10,572 bases of DNA. It comes from an uncultured Eubacteriales bacterium (lineage in GTDB: Bacteria; Bacillota; Clostridia; Oscillospirales; Acutalibacteraceae). Position numbers and translations under genes: made by a program. The number at the start of each line of letters is the position of its first letter. Position 1 is the stretch's first letter. The notes beneath the pieces were generated by a model. It made no database searches, was not told the origin of the DNA, and saw nothing but the letters and a program-made list of their open reading frames with translations. This document shows positions 1 to 5,111 of this stretch, piece by piece. The stretch lies in contig CAKSKO010000020.1 in NCBI GenBank assembly GCA_934465125.1, positions 1 through 10,572 on the forward strand, read 5' to 3'.

Positions 1-76
1 GGAATTGGCAGACGCGTATGGTTCAGGTCCATATGAAAGCAATTTCATGCAGGTTCAAGTCCTGTTATCCGCACCA
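1..76 (+). tRNA. tRNA-Leu (anticodon CAG), 5' end cut by window
   Basis: This is the 3' three quarters of a class II tRNA; the 5' acceptor strand and the start of the D arm lie outside the window. Visible are the typical leucine D-arm segment GGAATTGGCAGACGCG (1-16), an anticodon stem TATGG/CCATA (17-21 with 29-33) around loop TTCAGGT with anticodon CAG at 24-26, a long variable arm TGAAA-GCAA-TTTCA (34-47), a T arm GCAGG/CCTGT with loop TTCAAGT (49-65), the 3' acceptor strand (66-72), discriminator A73 and an encoded CCA (74-76). It decodes CUG leucine codons. The long variable arm and the D-arm sequence rule out most other isotypes. A terminator follows directly, so this is the last tRNA of its transcript. 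Confidence 0.95.
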
Positions 77-82
77 GGTAAT

Positions 83-117
83 ACCTGGGCGCGATTCGCG
101 TCCAGGTGTTTTGTTTT
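83..117 (+). terminator. Rho-independent terminator of the tRNA transcript
   Basis: An 11-bp stem (83-93 with 97-107, one G-T wobble) closes on an ATT loop and is followed by GTTTTGTTTT. It starts six bases after the tRNA CCA end. Its left arm can alternatively pair with the sequence at 74-79, which includes the CCA tail. Confidence 0.85.
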
Positions 118-130
118 CACTATAGTTTCA

Positions 131-318
131 TTTCTTGTATCTTCACTTTTTATGCCTCTTATAACTACCTAGACCATCTGCGTTGGGGCAAGTCACTCAC
201 TTGATTGTGCGTGACTTTTTATTTTCTTGTATGCATTTAAGTTGCATCTCTTATAACTCCCCCATATTAGCATTACACTGATTTATTCGTGCTCGTAATC
301 TCTATGCACCTTATAACT
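131..318 (+). repeat. Diverged direct repeats with core CTTATAACT
   Basis: The core CTTATAACT occurs three times, each preceded by a TGC element: 153-166, 243-258 and 305-318. The first two copies are also preceded by an identical TTTCTTGTAT (131-140 and 223-232), so about 36 bp recur with a period near 90 bp. A weaker TTATAACCTGCA appears at about 369-380. The spacers differ. They resemble decayed tandem copies of some unit; I do not recognise a known element. Confidence 0.5.
190..229 (+). terminator. Second intrinsic terminator, no obvious upstream gene
   Basis: A stem AAGTCACTCAC/GTGCGTGACTT (190-200 with 207-217, one T-C mismatch) closes on loop TTGATT and runs into TTTTTATTTTCTT. It is a strong intrinsic terminator shape. 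Nothing between 118 and 190 looks like a gene, so it is either a back-up terminator for the tRNA transcript, the end of a small unrecognised RNA, or a relic. Confidence 0.7.
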
Positions 319-590
319 TCTATACCAGTTAAAACCTCAATACATAAACTGTATAGAAAGCTTTCTTTTTTATAACCTGCATTGGTACTTTTAGCGTATC
401 CTCTGTAATACTCTTCGAATTCAAATGGATGAGAGGAAAAATTCACTTAAACCTGTTCGTATTTTACATATATATTCCCTGTATGTCTTTTCATATATAC
501 TGTTATTTTGCGTGTCATTTTTTATAAGCAAATTTCTGTTACTCGACATGCTTTTTTATAATAAATTCATTCTAAGAAGGATGGGATTTT
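230..590. other. Non-coding stretch upstream of the glycosyltransferase
   Basis: About 360 AT-rich bases without a convincing gene. It contains two of the CTTATAACT repeat copies (243-258, 305-318), a perfect 12-bp palindrome AGAAAGCTTTCT at 355-366, and probably the promoter and leader of the glycosyltransferase, although no good -35/-10 pair was identified. A 69-codon open frame at 425-634 encodes a hydrophobic peptide; it has no clear ribosome binding site and runs over the glycosyltransferase start in another frame, so it is not called as a gene. Confidence 0.5.
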
Positions 591-1491
591 ATGTCCAAAC
601 ATGCATATCTTATCATGGCGCACCAACAATTTGATATAATTGAAAAAAATAATTTTATTACTAAATGACAAACGCAACGATTTTTATATTCATATTGATA
701 AAAAATGTACCAGTTTTAAGTATCATGAATTTAAATCTCTGCCTAAATTTTCAAACATATTTTTCACAGATAGAATTTCTGTTTCATGGGGAGGTTTCAG
801 CCAAATTGAATGCGAACTTCTTCTTCTAAAACAAGCTACAAAGAAAAAATACGATTATTATCATCTATTATCCGGAGCTGATATGCCGCTGAAAACTGCT
901 GATGAAATTCATGCATTTTTTGATGCTCATAGCGGGAAAGAATTTGTACATTTTGTTTGTAATAACATTAACAACAATAGGCAAGTTTTAAGCAGAGTCT
1001 CTCTTTATCATTTCCTGCAAAAACATACTCGTCAAAATAAAGCCGCCAATCTCATGGAAAGAGTGCTTCTAAAAACACAGAAACTCCTTACTATTGATCG
1101 AACGCGTAAATATCATATTGACTTGTTTGGATTTGGCGCCAATTGGTTTAGTATTACACACGAACTGGCATGCTATATTTTATCAAAAGAAATAGAAATT
1201 AAGACAGTTTTCCGATACACTACTTGTTGTGATGAAATTTTCTTGCAGACTCTCATCTTAAATTCCCCGTTTCAAGACAGACTATATTATAAAAAATTCG
1301 ATAACAACTATATTGCCTGTCTAAGATATATCGATTGGAAACGCGGAACTCCTTATGTTTTTAGATCAGAAGATTTTAAAGAATTGATGGATTCTCCCTA
1401 TCTTTTTGCTAGAAAATTTGATTTGGATATTGACAAAAATATTGTTGAAAAAATATTTTTAGAACTTTCTAATAAAAACAGCACAGATTAA
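591..1491 (+). CDS. GT14-like (core-2/I-branching type) glycosyltransferase, frameshifted near N-terminus
   Basis: Family members transfer N-acetylglucosamine or a related sugar onto a glycan; bacterial ones usually sit in surface polysaccharide loci. The natural start is ATG 591, with AGAAGG at 575-580 upstream, giving MSKHAYLIMAHQQFDIIEK. That frame then reaches a TGA at 666-668. The rest of the protein (IILLLNDKRNDFYIHIDKK onward, to the TAA at 1489-1491) lies one frame away. The switch falls in GAAAAAAAT (seven A at 643-649); six A would give one continuous 299-residue protein of normal family length. Motifs in the restored protein: YIHIDKK near 33-39, HLLSGADMPLK 91-101, GFGANWFSIT 180-189, TTCCDEIFLQTLI 210-222 and RYIDWKRGTPYVF at about 245-257. 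A TTG at 640 could begin a 283-residue product but would lose the conserved N-terminal strand and has no ribosome site. The gene could be inactive, phase-variable, rescued by slippage, or a sequencing artefact. It stands alone, closed by the terminator at 1571. Confidence 0.85.
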
Positions 1492-1570
1492 TGTACAAGT
1501 TATATATTAAATAATTTACACCAAAGCATATAATTTTTGATGTCAAAAACGAACAATTCATAAAAAAGTT

Positions 1571-1609
1571 GAAATGGAATAGAGATAGTACAGTTCCATT
1601 TCTCTTTTT
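1571..1609 (+). terminator. Terminator after the glycosyltransferase
   Basis: A perfect 9-bp stem GAAATGGAA/TTCCATTTC (1571-1579 with 1594-1602) with a 14-base loop, followed by TCTTTTT. It lies 80 bases after the glycosyltransferase stop and separates it from the glpK remnant. Confidence 0.75.
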
Positions 1610-1698
1610 AATGATTATTCCTGTAACATAATACAATCTCCTATTTTATATATTCTTCATAATCAATCTTTTTTACAAATCATTCCCATTAAGTCAAG

Positions 1699-1726
1699 GA
1701 GACTTCTTCTCCTAGTGTTGCACTAG
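1699..1726. promoter_or_regulatory. Two adjacent inverted repeats in the glpK leader
   Basis: GGAGA-CTTCT-TCTCC (1699-1713) is followed immediately by CTAGTG-TTG-CACTAG (1712-1726). Both lie 25-65 bases before the ribosome binding site of the glpK remnant. They could be an operator or leader hairpins. No U tract follows, so they are not terminators. No convincing -35/-10 pair was found nearby, and the function is unknown. Confidence 0.3.
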
Positions 1727-1765
1727 AGATTTGCCTTTAAAATGTGATAAAAGGAGAATAGTAAT

Positions 1766-3262
1766 ATGGAGAAAAAATATATCGCTGCACTGGATTTTGG
1801 AACTACCAGCGCAAGGTGTATTATATTTGATCGCGAACAGAACATTGTATCGATCGCGCAAAAAGAATTCCCTCAGATTTATCCAAAGGCAGGGTGGATA
1901 GAGCGCATAACCCAATTGATCTTTATGTAACACAGTATGGCGTATTAATTGAAGCTATCACAAAAATGGGGATCGACACAAACGATATCGCTGGAATCGG
2001 AATTACCACTCAACGTGAAACCACCATTGTATGGGATAAGGAAACAGGCCTGCCAATTCACAATGCAATTGTATGGCAATGCAGAAGGACCACTGATCTC
2101 TGTGATGAACTGCGTAAAGACAAAATGCTTACAGCTTATGTGAAAGAAAATACCGGACTTTTAATCGACGCTTACTTTTCTGCAACAAAAATCAAATGGA
2201 TTCTCGATCATGTCAAAGGCGCCCGCAAAAAAGCCAAGGAAGGAAAGCTACTGTTTGGTATAGTCGATACCTAGCTAATCTATAAGTTAACAAACGAGTT
2301 TCTTCATATTACAGACTATACAAATGCGTCTAGAACAATGCTTTATAATATTAAAAAACTCGAATGGGACCAGCATATTTTAGATACACTTGATATTCCC
2401 CTTTCAATGCTTCCAAAAGTATGCAGTTCTTCTAAACTGTATGGATATGCAAAAATCAACGGCACAGAGATCCCCATCAGTGGAATTTCAGGAGATTAGC
2501 AAGCGGCACTGTTTGGACATGCATGCTTTGACCAAGGAAGTATTAAAAACACGTATGGAACTGGAAATTTTATATTAATGAATACGGGGCCGAACATAAT
2601 CCAAAGTAAAAACGGGCTACTCACAACCATTGCTTATGGCCTAGATGGAACTGTTACTTACGCCTTGGAAGGAAGTGTTTTTATCGGCGGAGCTGTTTTG
2701 CAGTGGCTAAGAGATGAGATGCATTTTTTAAAAAGGCCTCAGACGCGGATTTCCTTGGGGCACAAGTTGAAAATAACCAAGGGGTTTATTTTGTCCCTGC
2801 TTTTACAGGTCTCGGTGTTCCTCATTGGAATATGCGCGCCAGAGGTTGCATCTTAGGGCTTATCAGAGAAACCTCAAGAAATCATATCATCCGCGCCGCT
2901 TTGGAAGCAATCGCTTTTCAATCAAAAGATGTAATTGATACAATGATATTGGATATAGGGTTGGATCTCAATGAAATTAAAGTCGACGGGGGATCCAGTG
3001 TCAGTGATATCATTATGCAGTTTCAATCGGATATTATTCAAAAGGCACTCCGCAGACCAATGATTCGTGAAACGACTGCGCTTGACGATGCGTATTTAGC
3101 TGGTCTTTTTATAGGTTTTTTTAAAGATATCGCTGATATAAAAAACATCTCTTGATCGATAAGCTTTATACTCCACATATGGAAACTAGTAAACGGGACG
3201 CCCTGTTAAAAGGATAGAAAAACGCTGTTGCTTGCACAAAACTGTGGCAGCAGATGGATTGA
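1766..3262 (+). pseudogene. glpK: Glycerol kinase, full-length but inactivated
   Basis: Glycerol kinase phosphorylates glycerol with ATP to sn-glycerol 3-phosphate in the cytoplasm. The start is ATG 1766 with AAGGAG at 1751-1756. The original frame can be followed over about 498 codons, the usual GlpK length: [10 protein letters not shown] (N-terminal phosphate loop), [104 protein letters not shown], and a tail IDKLYTPHMETSKRDALLKG. Lesions in order: frameshift near 1904 (two extra bases, or equivalent, in the conserved GW-x-EH-x-P segment); TAG at 2272 replacing the Trp of VDTW; TAG at 2497 replacing Gln in GDQQAALFG; one base lost in the A run 2730-2734; a further indel near 3152 with a TGA at 3153; TAG at 3215 replacing the Trp of KGW. 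No functional kinase can be made. Flanking glp partners (glpF, glpD or glpO, glpP) are absent. A terminator follows at 3326. Confidence 0.93.
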
Positions 3263-3325
3263 CTTTGTATCATAGTCAATAGAAACCCGTCTTTTGTATG
3301 AAATGATTTTCTTATCGAATAACAA

Positions 3326-3363
3326 AACAAGTCAGGATAAGCTTTTATCCTGGCTTGTTTTTT
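3326..3363. terminator. Shared, probably bidirectional terminator
   Basis: A 15-bp stem (3326-3340 with 3345-3359, one T-G wobble) with a GCTT loop, followed by a T run to 3363. The A-rich left flank (AACAAAA, 3321-3327) supplies a U-rich tail for the minus strand. It sits between the convergent glpK and acetyltransferase remnants. The minus-strand acetyltransferase stop codon (3345-3347) lies inside the hairpin. Confidence 0.85.
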
Positions 3364-3872
3364 ACATAGATCAAATATAACATGTCCTTCCCACGATAAC
3401 GTTTATTGTATGCTCCTTCGATATGCATCCCTACCGCTCTTGCTACGTTTCGAGATCTGATATTGTTCGGCCTAATTTACGCGATCATCTTATTTGCGTG
3501 TAGAATGTGAAAAGCATACTCCATACAGGCTTTAGCGCCTTCTGTAGCGTAACCTTCCCCCCAAAAATGCCTTTTTAAATAAATAAGCAATTCCAATACG
3601 CAAGACACCATTTATCACTTCAATCAGAGGTCCCATCACACCGACTATCTGATTGCTCTGTTTTCCTATTACAGCAAAATAACTGAAACCATCCTTTTTT
3701 CATAACACACAAGATTTTTTCAATCCATTGGTGCACCTCATTCTCTGTAAAGCAGTGTTCCCATGCATATATTACCTCCTTATCCTATAGGATCATGCAT
3801 AACTGATCAAAATCATCCTTGCTAATCCGACGAAATCCCAAACGTTCTGATTGTAGAATCCACCCCAAACAT
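3345..3872 (-). pseudogene. GNAT-family N-acetyltransferase (RimJ/RimL-like), inactivated
   Basis: Reading the minus strand and repairing lesions gives about 176 codons of a GNAT protein: ILQSERLGFRRISKDDFDQL (typical N-terminus), then AWEHCFTENEVHQWIEKIL, DGFSYFAVIGKQSNQIVGVM, AYLFKKAFWGEGYATEGAKA (acetyl-CoA binding motif A), CMEYAFHILHANKMIA, IRPNNIRSRNVARAVGMHIE, ending DMLYLIYVKNKPG. Lesions: TAG at 3787-3785; one extra base in the A6 run read on the minus strand at 3700-3695; one extra base in the T5 run at 3567-3563; TAA at 3479-3477. The start is uncertain: an ATG at 3872-3870 follows an AGAGGTGAG ribosome site but is out of frame with the body, and an in-frame TTG lies at 3868-3866. 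It begins 34 bases after the deacetylase stop on the same strand, so the two may once have formed an operand pair ending at the shared terminator. Substrate unknown. Confidence 0.88.
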
Positions 3873-3906
3873 CTCACCTCTGTTCTATCACGATTTATTG
3901 AATGAA

Positions 3907-4824
3907 TTATGATTCTGGCATCGGAAAAATAATAGGTTCAACAGTCGGATCCAGTGCAGCAAAAGTGCATCCCATATTTTTGAGCGTCTCTACTATCCTA
4001 GGCATTTCCTGCAAAGTTACATTATTGGACGATGTATTATGGCACAGGACAATTGACCGTTGGTATATCTCAACCTCATCAACCACTCTATGATAGATTT
4101 CCTGCGGGTTTGAGGTTCCCTCAGCGTCAGTACTCGAAACATTCCAGTCGTAATACGTATATCCGCGGCGATTCATCTCTGTGACAATCTCCCGAATTAT
4201 TTCTTCGTTAAAATCATTGACGCTACCTCCCGGAAAACGGTAAATCATCGGTTCTACTCCCGTTGCCTGATAAATTACATCTCGCTGCTTTTTAAAATCA
4301 TCCAAAAAAGTATCCACACTGGCATAGATTTCACGGTACTTATGTGAATAGGAATGCACCCCGATTGTATGTCCTCGATTGACAATCTCCTTCATTGCTT
4401 CAACGTCATCCTCACCCGTTTTTCCAATCACAAAAAATGTCGCCTTAACTTGATATTGGTCAAGTACATTCAAAAGAGGAATTGTCAAATCCGATGGACC
4501 ATCATCAAAACTCAGATATACCATCTTCTTTTCGGGATCTCTGGGAGAGTAATCCGGTTTTTTAACACAAAGCTCCGGATAAAGAGACCGATATGTAGGT
4601 CCTGGATCTGCAGAAACACTCGAAGCCTCCTCGTAGTCTACAACAAAAGTATCCTCTTTCTCTGATAAAAAGGATGATGAATTATTGTTTTTAGGCGAGA
4701 TGATTCCAAAATAATTAGTATTCCAACAGGCTACCAACAATAAAACAATGGCGCTTTTTATAACCAGAATTTTCCTCGAACCCATACTGGGTTTACGTAA
4801 TTTTTTGTATTTTTTTTGTTTCAT
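3907..4824 (-). CDS. Membrane-anchored polysaccharide deacetylase (NodB/CE4 family)
   Basis: A 305-residue protein. CE4 enzymes remove N- or O-acetyl groups from peptidoglycan, chitin-like or other surface polysaccharides at a metal-dependent site. A basic N-terminus (KQKKYKKLRK) and one hydrophobic segment (about 18-34) anchor the protein with the catalytic domain outside. A low-complexity linker (about 43-90) precedes the NodB domain (about 100-290). All catalytic motifs are present: SFDDGPSD at 105-112 (D107 probable base, D108 metal), HSYSH at 157-161 (H157 and H161 metal), RFPGGS at 196-201, DWNVSSTDA at 226-234 and LCHN at 260-263 (H262). The enzyme is therefore probably active. Peptidoglycan N-acetylglucosamine deacetylase, which gives lysozyme resistance, is the most likely role, but the substrate cannot be read from sequence. 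The ribosome site is weak (AAAGAGAG). It is transcribed divergently from the MFS fusion gene. Confidence 0.93.
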   Translation of the reverse strand: MKQKKYKKLRKPSMGSRKILVIKSAIVLLLVACWNTNYFGIISPKNNNSSSFLSEKEDTFVVDYEEASSVSADPGPTYRSLYPELCVKKPDYSPRDPEKKMVYLSFDDGPSDLTIPLLNVLDQYQVKATFFVIGKTGEDDVEAMKEIVNRGHTIGVHSYSHKYREIYASVDTFLDDFKKQRDVIYQATGVEPMIYRFPGGSVNDFNEEIIREIVTEMNRRGYTYYDWNVSSTDAEGTSNPQEIYHRVVDEVEIYQRSIVLCHNTSSNNVTLQEMPRIVETLKNMGCTFAALDPTVEPIIFPMPES

Positions 4825-4864
4825 TTTTAACTCTCTTTTATCATTTTTAGATTACTTTGATTCT

Positions 4865-4873
4865 ATTTTAGCA
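4865..4873 (-). promoter_or_regulatory. Candidate extended -10 promoter for the deacetylase
   Basis: On the minus strand the sequence TGCTAAAAT is an extended -10 element (TG-n-TAAAAT) about 40 bases before the deacetylase start. No good -35 lies 16-18 bases upstream, so it would rely on the extended element. Confidence 0.4.
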
Positions 4874-4926
4874 TTTTTTATCAAAAATACTAGTAAAAAA
4901 ATTGTCATTCTCTTGGTTTTATTATC

Positions 4927-4969
4927 AATCTTAAGATTTTGTTAATGTGCAAAAAATTTGGGGTATCCC
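4927..4969. promoter_or_regulatory. Two palindromes in the divergent intergenic region
   Basis: AATCTTAAGATT (4927-4938) is a perfect 12-bp palindrome. GGGGTATCCC (4960-4969) is a nearly symmetric 10-mer. They lie between the deacetylase and MFS-fusion promoters and could be regulator sites for either gene. In AT-rich DNA the first could be chance. Confidence 0.3.
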
Positions 4970-5015
4970 TAAAAACTACCTTATCTCCAATATTTTTATA
5001 ACTTCCTGCACATTC

Positions 5016-5044
5016 TTGACAATTTCCTCGCTAAAGTTTACACT
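5016..5044 (+). promoter_or_regulatory. Housekeeping-type promoter of the MFS fusion unit
   Basis: A consensus -35 TTGACA (5016-5021), exactly 17 bases of spacer, then TACACT (5039-5044, four of six matches to TATAAT). Predicted transcription start is near 5051, giving a leader of about 60 bases before the ATG at 5112. TAGGAG at 5099-5104 is the ribosome site. No other promoter is evident until 10305, so it probably drives all three genes. Confidence 0.75.
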
Positions 5045-5111
5045 AAATATATCTATTACACCGATTCAATCAACACTAATACATCCCAGTTAAAATGATA
5101 GGAGAATTTTT

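Noticed and set aside
1..590. Integrated mobile element at the tRNA-Leu 3' end
   Set aside because: No integrase, transposase or direct repeat of the tRNA 3' end is visible in the window, although the pseudogene-rich flank would fit an old insertion site.
425..634. 69-codon plus-strand open frame encoding a hydrophobic peptide
   Set aside because: It has no ribosome site, overlaps the conserved start of the glycosyltransferase (591 onward) in another frame, and its residues look like AT-rich noise (many Phe, Leu, Ile, Tyr).
640..1491. TTG 640 as the true start of the glycosyltransferase
   Set aside because: Family proteins begin with a KHAYLIMAH-like strand that is present just upstream in another frame with a proper ATG and ribosome site; TTG 640 has neither.
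1537..1566. Possible promoter TTGATG with TAAAAA 18 bases downstream
   Set aside because: The match is weak and it would fire straight into the terminator at 1571.
1712..1933. Minus-strand open frame of 73 codons over the glpK start
   Set aside because: It is antisense to clear GlpK homology, with no ribosome site or recognisable product.
2272..3217. Recoding of TAG as an amino acid to explain the amber codons in glpK
   Set aside because: The TAGs replace different residues (Trp, Gln, Trp), and the gene also has frameshifts that recoding cannot fix. The intact genes here end in TAA or TAG in the ordinary way.
4354..4665. 103-codon plus-strand frame opposite the deacetylase
   Set aside because: It is antisense to an intact CE4 gene with all catalytic motifs; a shadow frame.
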